A DNA stretch of 10,321 nt. Source: Chloroflexota bacterium. Its GTDB lineage: Bacteria; Chloroflexota; UBA6077. This document shows, one piece after another, positions 1 through 6,098 of the stretch. The stretch covers positions 1 to 10,321 of the forward strand of contig JAJZQR010000186.1 in assembly GCA_021806765.1 (NCBI GenBank), written 5' to 3'. The notes under the pieces are model-generated. The model had not been told where the DNA came from, made no database searches, and saw only the letters and a list, made by a program, of their open reading frames with translations. Position numbers and translations under genes: made by a program. Within the stretch, counting starts at the first letter, position 1; the number at the start of each line of letters is the position of its first letter.

Positions 1-125
1 CTGGGGCTGGTGGGCCTGCTTGAGAGATACCACCTGATACGGAACACTTGGCGAACCGCCGGATGCGGACCCGCACGTCCGGTGGTGTGAGAGGAGGGTG
101 GGGCGAACCCACCCTCCTACTCGAT
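1..125 (+). mobile_element. 3' end of a group II intron (domains V and VI), truncated by the window edge
   Basis: Domain V folds at 55-86: bases 55-63 pair with 78-86 (nine pairs, one G-U), a two-base CG bulge lies at 76-77, and 64-67 pair with 72-75 around a GACC loop. The CGC at 57-59 sits where the catalytic triad belongs; CGC rather than AGC is typical of bacterial class C introns. Domain VI follows: GAG 89-91 pairs with CTC 120-122, and 92-102 pairs with 108-118 around GCGAA, leaving A119 bulged as the branch-point adenosine. An intron end at T125 (terminal AT) puts that A at position -7, as expected. No reverse-transcriptase frame is visible in these bases, so the intron body and any encoded protein lie upstream. 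Structure is seen directly; class C is inferred. Confidence 0.85.
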
Positions 126-128
126 CTC

Positions 129-134
129 GGAGGA
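129..134 (+). promoter_or_regulatory. Ribosome binding site that fixes the aminotransferase start
   Basis: GGAGGA lies eight bases before the ATG at 143. It is in the 3' exon just after the predicted intron end at 125. An upstream in-frame ATG at 98 falls inside intron domain VI, so 143 is the real start. Confidence 0.75.
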
Positions 135-142
135 CGCTGATC

Positions 143-1396
143 ATGGGCCTTGACTGGCAGGGACTCTTCGCAGAGCGTTTTCGGTCGTCTCAGGAGTCGC
201 CCCTGGGAGACCTGCTGCGTTTCAGTTCGATACCGGATCTGATTTCCCTGGCGGGCGGCTACCCCGCTTCGGAGCTGTTCCCGGTGGATGCTTTTCGAGA
301 GGCCTTCGAGGCAGTGCTGTTGTCGGATGCCAGGGCGGCTCTCCAGTACAGCCCTACCGAGGGCTACCTTCCGCTGAGGGAGTTTCTGGCGGCGCGGATG
401 GGGCGCTTCGGCATCTCGGCCTCTCCCCAGGAGTTGATGATCACCCACGGCTCCCAGCAGGGGCTCGATCTGGTGGCGCGGCTGTTCGTGGACTCGGGGT
501 CGCTGGTGGTGGTGGAGGACCCCTCCTACGTGGGGGGCTTGCAGGCATTCAGCAGCTACGAGGCCAGGTACCTGGTGATCCCCACTGACGAAGATGGGAT
601 GCAGGTGGACCGCTTGGAGGAGGCCCTGGCAGGGGGTGGACCGCGCCCGCGACTGATCTACGTGTTGCCCAACTTCCAGAACCCCAGCGGCGTCACCCTG
701 AGTCTGGAGCGCCGCCACCGGCTGCTGGAGCTGTCCTATCGATACGGGATACCGATCCTGGAGGATGACCCCTACGGCGAACTGCGCTACGAAGGTAAGA
801 GCCTTCCCTCGCTGAAGTCCATGGACGTCGAGGGAAACGTGATCTACCTGGGCACCTTCTCCAAGATCCTGGTGCCCGGCTTGAGGCTCGGCTGGGTGGT
901 TGCCCCTCGGGAGGTGATCCAGCGGCTGTTGGACGGGAAGCAGGCGGCCGACCTGCACACCGGTTCCCTCACCCAGCGGGCGGCCTACGAGGTGTGCCGC
1001 CGGGACATGCTGGACCGCCACATCGGGAGGATGAGGTCGGTGTATCGACGCCGCCGGGACGCGATGTTGCGGTCCCTGGAGAACCATCTTCCGGCCAATG
1101 CCGGCTGGTCTCATCCGCAGGGCGGCATCTTCCTCTGGGTCCGGCTTTCGGGAGGGGTGGATACGGCCGCCATGCTGGCGGAGGCGGTACGAGAGAAGGT
1201 GGCCTACGTGCCTGGCTCTGCCTTCAACCCCAGAGGCGAGAAGACGGACGCCATGAGGCTGAACTTCTCCAGCTCGACTCCCGCTCAGATCGAAGAAGGA
1301 GTTCGGCGGTTGGCCCGCGTGGCGCGGCGATGGTCGGAGCAGGCTGAGCTGAGCGAGAGGCCCGCACTGCCGCTGGATCTGGCGCCGGCGGCGTAG
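143..1396 (+). CDS. PLP-dependent class I aminotransferase (LysN / 2-aminoadipate transaminase-like)
   Basis: 417 aa from the ATG at 143, the usual length for fold-type I aminotransferases of the LysN/AvtA group. These move an amino group between an amino acid and a 2-oxo acid in the cytoplasm using pyridoxal phosphate. Visible family motifs, numbered from this start: SLAGGYP near 35-41 (N-terminal substrate segment), YSPTEGYLPLRE near 69-80, QNPSG at 179-183 (Asn180 contacts the cofactor ring), EDDPYGELRY from 207 (Asp208 and Tyr211), SK at 240-241 with Lys241 as the Schiff-base lysine, GLRLGW at 246-251, and RLNFS from Arg372, the substrate carboxylate-binding arginine. No DNA-binding GntR domain precedes it, so it is not a MocR regulator. 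The exact substrate (2-aminoadipate, branched-chain or aromatic) cannot be read from sequence. It stands alone, convergent with the next gene. Confidence 0.9.
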   Translation: MGLDWQGLFAERFRSSQESPLGDLLRFSSIPDLISLAGGYPASELFPVDAFREAFEAVLLSDARAALQYSPTEGYLPLREFLAARMGRFGISASPQELMITHGSQQGLDLVARLFVDSGSLVVVEDPSYVGGLQAFSSYEARYLVIPTDEDGMQVDRLEEALAGGGPRPRLIYVLPNFQNPSGVTLSLERRHRLLELSYRYGIPILEDDPYGELRYEGKSLPSLKSMDVEGNVIYLGTFSKILVPGLRLGWVVAPREVIQRLLDGKQAADLHTGSLTQRAAYEVCRRDMLDRHIGRMRSVYRRRRDAMLRSLENHLPANAGWSHPQGGIFLWVRLSGGVDTAAMLAEAVREKVAYVPGSAFNPRGEKTDAMRLNFSSSTPAQIEEGVRRLARVARRWSEQAELSERPALPLDLAPAA

Positions 1397-1425
1397 GCGG
1401 GAGCTACCGCTCGAACCGCTCCCGC
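1397..1425. terminator. Possible stem-loop between convergent genes
   Basis: GCGGGAG at 1397-1403 pairs with CTCCCGC at 1419-1425 around a 15-base loop. It starts directly after the aminotransferase stop codon and runs into the 3' end of the convergent gene. There is no T-run on either side, so intrinsic termination is uncertain. Confidence 0.3.
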
Positions 1426-2510
1426 AGCGCTTCGATGACCCGGAAGGGATCGCTGGAGATCACCGGGCTGGCGTACAGCTCCATGGCCCCCACGTCGTTG
1501 GTGCGGCTCATGGGATCCCCACGGTCCACGATCCGTGTCAGGTGGGGGAACCCGGACCAGTCCTCGGGAGCCTCCGTCAGAGGGGGCAGGTAGATGGCCA
1601 GGTTGAAGCTGCTGACCCCCAACTGCTGAACGAAGCAGTCCAGGACCCGGTAGATGGCTCCGGGGAGGGGCTGTGCGAGATCCGAGGTGAGGATCAGCAC
1701 CTCCTTCTCCTTGGTGGGCGTCAGGTGGGCCATCACGGTGGCTCCCTGGTACTCCAGGGCGAGCCCCAGGGCCCGGTGCACCAGCGCCAGGTCGGAGAAG
1801 TAGTCGCTGCCGGTCTCCCGGCGGTAGCCGAGGGCGGCTCGCCGCAGGGCCTCCACCCGGGCGTAGTGCATGTCGCGGGTGCAGGCTACCTGGGCGTGGC
1901 CGTGGATGATGGAGGCACCGCTCTTCCAGAGAGCGTTCCACATGAAGAAGAAGTACCGCGCCTCGGGATCGACGCTGAGCGCCTCCCGGGCCCATCGGTA
2001 GCCCGTTTCCAGGGCATCGCCCACCCCCTCCTCCGAGATCTGCAAGGGATTGTGGTGGTCGAAGATCACCAGACCGTGGAAGGCGTCGTACTTGGCGATG
2101 TTGCTGGCCGTGATGGAGTGCCGCCCCCGTACCCGGCCGAAGACATCCTCGGGCGTGGCCTCCTCGGGCCGGCAGAAGGGGTCTCCCGCGCTCTGGTTGA
2201 TGGCCTGGAGCAGGTCCCCCGACACCCGCGCTTCCATGGGGCGTGAAGCCCTGAGCCGGTTGAAGAGACCGGACTCCATGGTGACGGTGTTGGTGACCTT
2301 GAGGATGGTCTGGGTCTCCACCGCTTCCACCGAGCCGAAGAAGTCGCGGATCCACTGGTGCATCGACTGGGGTGGGACCAGCCTGCCGGTGGAGCGGCTC
2401 ACCCGGTACAGCCGCTGGAATGCCTGGAGGGCGCCGGCCGGCAGGGCCCGCGCCAGCTCCGGGAGGCGGTCGATGGAGTCTTTGGGGGCCCCCTGGGATT
2501 GCTGGCTCAA
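1404..2510 (-). CDS. HIT / galactose-1-phosphate uridylyltransferase-like nucleotidyltransferase
   Basis: 368 aa. The main evidence is HGHAQ at residues 203-207, preceded by NALWKSGAS (192-200). This matches the Asn...Gly-Ala/Cys-Ser...His-x-His-x-Gln layout of GalT and the HIT superfamily, where the second His is the nucleotide-accepting catalytic residue. An upstream FDHHNPLQ (150-157) resembles the strand before that site. A second half (about 235-350) fits the duplicated HIT-like fold of GalT-type enzymes. Zinc-ligand cysteines of classical GalT are not evident, and the motif has Gly where GalT has Pro, so a sugar-phosphate or nucleoside-polyphosphate substrate is possible but unknown. 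The start is TTG (2508-2510, complement) and overlaps the stop codon of the upstream TPR gene as TTGA. An AGGAG within that gene serves as ribosome binding site, so translation is probably coupled. Confidence 0.65.
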   Translation of the reverse strand: MSQQSQGAPKDSIDRLPELARALPAGALQAFQRLYRVSRSTGRLVPPQSMHQWIRDFFGSVEAVETQTILKVTNTVTMESGLFNRLRASRPMEARVSGDLLQAINQSAGDPFCRPEEATPEDVFGRVRGRHSITASNIAKYDAFHGLVIFDHHNPLQISEEGVGDALETGYRWAREALSVDPEARYFFFMWNALWKSGASIIHGHAQVACTRDMHYARVEALRRAALGYRRETGSDYFSDLALVHRALGLALEYQGATVMAHLTPTKEKEVLILTSDLAQPLPGAIYRVLDCFVQQLGVSSFNLAIYLPPLTEAPEDWSGFPHLTRIVDRGDPMSRTNDVGAMELYASPVISSDPFRVIEALRERFER

Positions 2511-3655
2511 GGACGTTTACTCTCCTGTTCGGCCTTCTTGACCATTTCCAGTCCGTCTTTGGCCCCCTGCAGCTTCGGGTCCAGCTGCAGGGCCCTGGTG
2601 AACTGCTCCCGGGCCTCGGGGTACCGTTTCTCGGCGTAGAGGCTCCAACCGGCGGCGTGGTGGTAGGAGGCCAGCTTCTGGGGAGACTTCTCCATCTCTA
2701 TGGCCCGCAGGAAGTAGGGGATGGCCTCGGCGTTTCGCTTCTGGGCGTAGTAGACCAGGGCCAGCTGACCCAGGGGCAGGGCGTAGTTGGGATCCATGGT
2801 CAGGGCCGCCTTGAGCTGCTCTTCCGCCCTGGCGTAGCTCTCCTGGGAGTAGTAGCAGGCACCCATGGCCGCCGCAGCCCGGGGATCTTTGGGGTCCAGG
2901 GTAGCTGCCCGCTGGTACTGGAGGATGGCTCCGTCGAGATTGTTGGTCGCCTTGAGGACGTTCCCCAGCAGGATGTAGAGGTAGGGCTGTTTGGGGGCCA
3001 GCTCCACGGCCCTGCCATACTCCTTGGCTGCTTCGGGGTAGCGACCGTGGAGTTCGTGCAGGTAGCCCTTGACCCTCGTGACGGCCACGCTGTTGGGGTC
3101 CAGCGCCACGGCTTTCTCCAACTCCGTCGCCGCGTCGTCTAACCGCTGCTTATCACCGTAGGCCTCGGCCAGGAAGGCGTGGGCTTCGGCCAGGTTGGGG
3201 TTTATCTCGATGGCCCTGCGGGCAGAGGCGATGGCCTGGTCCGGGTCCTCGTTCCAGTCGCCGGCCACGGCCAGCACCGAGTAGGCCTCCGCACTCTGGG
3301 GGGACAGCTCCAGCGCCTTCTGGACCAAAGTTGCTCCTTCCGCAGGTTCCCGACGGTAGACGAGGATTCGGGCCAGCCGCAGGTAGCTTTCGGGCTGCTT
3401 GGGCTCGACGGCGATGGCCTGCCGGTACTCGACCACCGCCTCCCCCATCCTTCCCTCGGCCTCCAATCGGGCGGCTTCCTCCAGGTGGGGCCTGGCTTGA
3501 GGGGGTGTCGCCGTGGGAGCTGGGGTTGGGGTGGGCTCCATCGCCAGCGGGAAACCGGGGGAGCGCAAGGAGAGGCCGGCGTAGACTCCTACGCCGATCA
3601 ACATGCCTATGAGGACAGGGATCCACCAACGGGAGCGCCGCCTCTGGAGGATCAT
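2507..3655 (-). CDS. Membrane-anchored tetratricopeptide repeat (TPR) protein
   Basis: 382 aa from the preferred start. A basic N-terminus (QRRRSR) leads into one hydrophobic helix (about residues 11-30), then a Pro/Thr linker (about 41-53, PTPTPAPTATPP), then about nine TPR units of 34 residues filling the rest. Each TPR has the usual small/aromatic pattern, ending in motifs such as ALELSPQ, AIEINPN and ALQLDPK. The layout predicts an inner-membrane anchor with an extracytoplasmic protein-binding solenoid; the partner is unknown. An ATG ten codons upstream (3683-3685) is in frame, but the start at 3653-3655 has GGAGAGG eleven bases before it, and the candidate promoter at 3703-3732 would leave almost no leader for the longer form. 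It overlaps the following HIT/GalT-like gene by four bases, indicating one transcript. Confidence 0.85.
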   Translation of the reverse strand: MILQRRRSRWWIPVLIGMLIGVGVYAGLSLRSPGFPLAMEPTPTPAPTATPPQARPHLEEAARLEAEGRMGEAVVEYRQAIAVEPKQPESYLRLARILVYRREPAEGATLVQKALELSPQSAEAYSVLAVAGDWNEDPDQAIASARRAIEINPNLAEAHAFLAEAYGDKQRLDDAATELEKAVALDPNSVAVTRVKGYLHELHGRYPEAAKEYGRAVELAPKQPYLYILLGNVLKATNNLDGAILQYQRAATLDPKDPRAAAAMGACYYSQESYARAEEQLKAALTMDPNYALPLGQLALVYYAQKRNAEAIPYFLRAIEMEKSPQKLASYHHAAGWSLYAEKRYPEAREQFTRALQLDPKLQGAKDGLEMVKKAEQESKRP

Positions 3656-3702
3656 CGCTGTACCGGCCTCTCCAGGTCGCTGCATCCTCAGGGATCCAGG
3701 TT

Positions 3703-3732
3703 ATTGTAGTCCACCGGTTTTGCGCCCGTCCA
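3703..3732 (-). promoter_or_regulatory. Candidate sigma70-type promoter for the TPR/HIT operon
   Basis: On the complementary strand TGGACG (3727-3732) and TACAAT (3703-3708) are separated by 18 bases, four and five of six matches to consensus. Predicted transcription starts near 3696, about 40 bases before the preferred TPR start codon. Confidence 0.45.
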
Positions 3733-3763
3733 GCGGGGCGGCGGGTCTGTGCATTTTGCCACA

Positions 3764-3792
3764 TTGAAGGCAGTGTAGAGCTGTGATAGAAT
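3764..3792 (+). promoter_or_regulatory. Candidate promoter with extended -10 for the winged-helix gene
   Basis: TTGAAG (3764-3769), a 17-base spacer, then TAGAAT (3787-3792), with TG one base before the -10 (3784-3785) as in extended -10 promoters. Transcription would start near 3799 and give a leader of about 118 bases. In that leader CTCCTC at 3868-3873 is complementary to GAGGAG at 3909-3914, the ribosome binding site. A three-codon frame (ATG ATG GAA TAG, 3853-3864) also occurs there. Both are observations without known function. Confidence 0.5.
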
Positions 3793-3916
3793 GCCGAGCG
3801 TCGAGCAATTACAGCACATCGCTGGCATAAAGAAGCGAGAAGGGTGTCAGCGATGATGGAATAGCGTCTCCTCTGCCGGCCGGCCACCCCCCCGACCAGT
3901 CGAGGTTGGAGGAGGT

Positions 3917-4324
3917 ATGGCTGATCTGGAGAGGACCGACTCTGTGATCAACTTCGGGGAAGAGTTGCGGGCTGCTATCGACGCCGTCGATCCGCAGCTG
4001 CACCGCTTCTTCACAGTGGTGGTGAACAGCTTCATCCGGCTGGAGATGGTGGTCTTCTTTCGGCGGACACCGGAGGCAGAGCTCGCGGCCGCGGACATCG
4101 CCCGAGAGCTGGGCTGGCCCGAGGGTCGAGTCGCCGAGGAGTTGGACTACCTGAAGGAGAGCGGGGTCCTGGAGCCCTGTGGCGAGGAAGGGGAACGCAG
4201 GTTCCGTCTTTCCGCGGATCCCCGGGTGGCCGACCTGATCAACAAGTTCAGCTTCCTCTACGCCAACCGCAGCTCCCGTCTGCTGATCCTGGGCCATCTG
4301 CTGCGGGAGGGGCGGAGGGCGTAA
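3917..4324 (+). CDS. Small winged-helix DNA-binding-type protein
   Basis: 135 aa, with GGAGGAGG at 3908-3915 almost abutting the ATG. Residues about 38-100 have the order of an ArsR/MarR-like winged helix: a helix (SFIRLEMVVFFRR), an acidic turn, AAADIARELGWPEGRVAEELDYLKESGVLE as helix-turn-recognition helix, and then the wing (EGERRFRLS). The C-terminal segment (about 103-133, VADLINKFSFLYANRSSRLLILGHLL) looks like a dimerisation or effector helix pair. No metal-binding cysteine motif typical of ArsR sensors is present; Cys88 is alone. It is transcribed divergently from the TPR operon and could regulate that region, but its target and ligand cannot be read from sequence. A long open frame on the opposite strand here lacks codon bias and similarity. 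Confidence 0.75.
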   Translation: MADLERTDSVINFGEELRAAIDAVDPQLHRFFTVVVNSFIRLEMVVFFRRTPEAELAAADIARELGWPEGRVAEELDYLKESGVLEPCGEEGERRFRLSADPRVADLINKFSFLYANRSSRLLILGHLLREGRRA

Positions 4325-4754
4325 CCAACTTCTTTCTTCCTCTTTTCCCATCTGATCCTCCACCAAGGCTGGCAGAGGCGAGCCGATGCGGCTCTCCCCT
4401 CCGCGAGCGCTTTCCCTTCTGACTCGTTCCTCAAATTGTCACCCTGGCTGAACCCAGACCGTGATCTGTGTCTTCCCCAAGCCCCCGTCGCAGGCGGCTG
4501 AGCGGTTTACGCACGAACAGTCACAGGTGAAACATGATGAAAGTCACTCGATTCCTATTGACAAACAGGCGTCGCATCTACTATATTGGTCATTGGAAAG
4601 TAGTAGTTGCACAAACTCGAGAGTTGGTTTTCCCGCGGTTCATCCTTTCCCCAGCTGGCGAACCCTCGCAGGTGTCCTTCGGTTTCTCTGGAACTCGCGA
4701 CGCATCGTGCTTGTGGCGAGAGCGGAGGTGGTCCGCGCTCTGGAGGTGGCCGGC
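4325..4754 (+). other. Non-coding interval before the stalk gene
   Basis: 430 bases with no convincing gene. It starts with a pyrimidine-rich stretch and has a six-pair hairpin at 4380-4394 (GAGCCG/CGGCTC) without a T-run. From about 4500 to 4630 it is visibly more AT-rich than its surroundings and contains the promoter at 4558-4587. Downstream lies a leader of about 160 bases. An in-frame ATG at 4461 would extend the next gene by 98 residues. That extension lacks a ribosome binding site, starts before the promoter, and would bury the signal peptide, so it is not accepted. Confidence 0.55.
4558..4587 (+). promoter_or_regulatory. Strong sigma70-type promoter of the tail-like cassette
   Basis: A perfect TTGACA (4558-4563), an 18-base spacer and TATATT (4582-4587, five of six). 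It lies in a locally AT-rich patch of an otherwise GC-rich window, with transcription predicted near 4594. It is the best promoter seen and reads toward the stalk protein and tail genes. Confidence 0.65.
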
Positions 4755-5255
4755 ATGTCGGACAAAGGGGTTGGTCGCAGGGCATTCCTCAAAGTGCTGG
4801 CGGCCCTCGTGGGCGGGGCAGGGGGCAGCCAGATGGCAGGCGGACATCGGTCTGCCGAAGCCTCCTACATCCCCGGGACTCCCTCGGACACCGTGGATAC
4901 CAACCTCACGGTACAGGGACAGCTTGTGGTCCAGCAGAAGCTGGGCGTGGGCACCGCCGCGCCCCACGGCCAGCTGGAGGTGGCGGGCGAACTGCGGATC
5001 GCCAACGTCGTGACCATCGGACCCGACGGGCGGGCCACCCAGTGCTACTACGTGGCGGGCCCCGTCATCAATCCCCCATCCAGCTTCCCAGCCGGAAGCT
5101 GGGGCTGGTTGAAATCCTCTACCTGGGACTCGACGAGGCAGAGCAGCTGGGAACAGCTACGGACAACGAATGGCAGCTGGCAACGGGCCCTCGGATACAG
5201 CTGGGGGCAGCTTCGGAGCAGTACCTGGGGCGCGTTGAGCAGCGGCAGCTACTAA
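4755..5255 (+). CDS. Secreted stalk-type protein with Tat-like signal and Trp-octad tail
   Basis: 166 aa from the ATG at 4755, chosen because GGAGG (4742-4746) lies eight bases upstream and the start leads straight into a signal. GRRAFLK (8-13) and a hydrophobic stretch (about 12-26) fit a twin-arginine (Tat) signal peptide, suggesting export of a folded protein. Residues 38-100 (YIPGTPSDTVDTNLTVQG, then GVGTAAPHGQLEVAGEL) match the beta-rich stalk pattern common in phage tail-fibre and S74-chaperoned proteins (consensus GIGTxxPxxKLxVxG). Residues 110-166 form a Trp/Ser-rich tail with Trp at 116, 124, 132, 142, 150 and 158. A paralogue without that tail lies at 9789. The TAA stop overlaps the edge of a miniature element. 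A surface or appendage role is inferred; no family name is certain. Confidence 0.75.
   Translation: MSDKGVGRRAFLKVLAALVGGAGGSQMAGGHRSAEASYIPGTPSDTVDTNLTVQGQLVVQQKLGVGTAAPHGQLEVAGELRIANVVTIGPDGRATQCYYVAGPVINPPSSFPAGSWGWLKSSTWDSTRQSSWEQLRTTNGSWQRALGYSWGQLRSSTWGALSSGSY
5100..5252 (+). repeat. Coding repeat: six Trp-led octapeptides at the stalk protein C-terminus
   Basis: Six units each begin with TGG (Trp), with start residues 116, 124, 132, 142, 150 and 158 (spacing 8, 8, 10, 8, 8). The loose consensus is W-x-x-L-R-S-S-T. Third bases differ between units, so the repeat is old or kept at protein level. Confidence 0.7.
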
Positions 5256-5454
5256 GCACCTGGCTCCAGATAGTCTGCCCTTCGTCACCCCCGCGAAAGC
5301 GGGGGTCCATCCTGCCGACGCTCAAGGAAGTCGTCCTGAGCATCGTCACCCCCGCGAAAGCGGGGGTCCAGGACACCACCGCGGGAGGACCCTGGATGCC
5401 CGCTTTCGCGGGCATGACGACGAATTGTATACGCGATCTCAGGCCAGATGCTTA
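5253..5454 (-). mobile_element. MITE copy 1 (IS630/Tc1-type ends, non-autonomous)
   Basis: The ends are inverted repeats: TAAGCACCTGGC on the left and GCCAGATGCTTA on the right, inside flanking C and G. TA at 5253-5254 and 5453-5454 is the likely target duplication. Inside are three stem-loops with eight-pair stems: 5287-5306 and 5348-5367 (ACCCCCGC, GAAA loop, GCGGGGGT) and 5396-5415 (ATGCCCGC, TTTC loop, GCGGGCAT). The reverse complement aligns along its length with the copy at 9608-9752, but this copy has about 60 extra bases holding a duplicated hairpin. There is no transposase frame. The TAA stop of the preceding gene is built from the target TA plus the first element base. Confidence 0.75.
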
Positions 5455-5493
5455 GGGCGACCCGTTAGCGCAGGTAGATGGGTCCGATGGAGC

Positions 5494-5530
5494 GTGGATC
5501 CGGGTCCACCGTTTCCTTTCACGAAAGGAG
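5494..5530 (+). promoter_or_regulatory. Two hairpins, the second covering the ribosome binding site of the fibre gene
   Basis: The first hairpin pairs GTGGA (5494-5498) with TCCAC (5505-5509). The second pairs TCCTTT (5514-5519) with AAAGGA (5524-5529) around CACG, so the Shine-Dalgarno sequence AAAGGAG (5524-5530) is base-paired. This could damp or condition translation of the gene starting at 5536. Confidence 0.45.
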
Positions 5531-5535
5531 TCTCC

Positions 5536-6033
5536 ATGGCTACGCCGACGACCAACATGCAGCTATCCAAGCCCGCGTTGACGGAATCGGCCGACATCGG
5601 CGTCATCAACAGCAACATGGACAAATTGGACGTGCATCGCCACAGCGGGGGGATGGACGGACTTGCGGTAAAGGCCGTGCAGGCCGGACCTCAGCTCCCT
5701 GCGGCGGGCATCGCCGGACAGCTCTTCGTTCTTACCGGCGGAGCCTCACCCCTGCTGTACGTCGACAGCGGCAGCTCCTGGACCCCGGCCGGAGGTGGGG
5801 CAGGAGGGGGCGAGACGGAGGTAGTGGCGAAGTCCAATACTCCTTCAGATGGGGTGCAGCAACAGTTCAATATCGGCAGCGGGGTTGCTGCCAGGAAGGT
5901 GGAGGTGCGGAAGAACGGCCTCGTCAAGGTGGAGGGGGACGACTATACCTTCAACCCCGGCAATGCCTACGTGACCTTCGTGGTGGCTCCCAAAGCAGGT
6001 GACGTGGTGGTCATGAAGTACGTTCCCCAGTAG
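5536..6033 (+). CDS. Phage tail-fibre-like protein
   Basis: 165 aa from the ATG at 5536, which follows AAAGGAG by five bases; an in-frame ATG at 5425 lies inside the miniature element and is rejected. The N-terminus (MATPTTNMQLSKP, then INSNMDKLDVHRHSGG at about 24-39) has the pattern of phage tail and receptor-binding protein N-termini: a conserved 'L.KP' strand, then IN.N....D.H.H.G. A Gly-rich hinge (85-93) follows. Residues about 95-165 (RKNGLVKVEGDDYTFNPGN, then APKAGDVVVMKYV) match a small beta domain repeated in many tail-fibre proteins (NG....G.DYT...ITF..AP..GD). It probably links fibre parts or binds surfaces. No signal peptide is visible. It is the first gene of the block between the two miniature elements. 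Confidence 0.7.
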   Translation: MATPTTNMQLSKPALTESADIGVINSNMDKLDVHRHSGGMDGLAVKAVQAGPQLPAAGIAGQLFVLTGGASPLLYVDSGSSWTPAGGGAGGGETEVVAKSNTPSDGVQQQFNIGSGVAARKVEVRKNGLVKVEGDDYTFNPGNAYVTFVVAPKAGDVVVMKYVPQ

Positions 6034-6098
6034 GCGGTCTCCGCTGACTACTACTAGCCCATGGCCTGTTGAGCCAGGGGGAAATGAAGGAGTAGACC

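Noticed and set aside
98..142. ATG at 98 as start of the aminotransferase
   Set aside because: It lies within the group II intron domain VI helix, has no spaced ribosome binding site, and adds 15 residues unlike the family; 143 has GGAGGA eight bases upstream.
1542..2246. Long open frame on the + strand opposite the HIT/GalT-like gene
   Set aside because: Antisense shadow caused by high GC; the protein has no recognisable motif, while the opposite strand has HIT motifs and an operon structure.
2372..3142. Long + strand open frame opposite the TPR gene
   Set aside because: Its Gly/Val-rich repeats are the antisense image of the TPR units; no family feature.
3809..4366. Long - strand frame over the winged-helix gene
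   Set aside because: It covers the divergent promoter region and lacks motifs; the + strand has a strong ribosome binding site and a helix-turn-helix.
4380..4394. Intrinsic terminator after the winged-helix gene
   Set aside because: A six-pair stem with a three-base loop, but followed by CTCCCC rather than a T-run.
4461..4754. 98-residue N-terminal extension of the stalk protein
   Set aside because: The extension begins before the best promoter, lacks a ribosome binding site, shows no protein-like pattern, and would make the Tat-like signal internal.
5287..5415. CRISPR-like array in the repeated GCGAAAGC palindromes
   Set aside because: Only three units, one of another sequence and orientation, with unequal spacing; terminal inverted repeats and the second copy at 9608 show it is a MITE.
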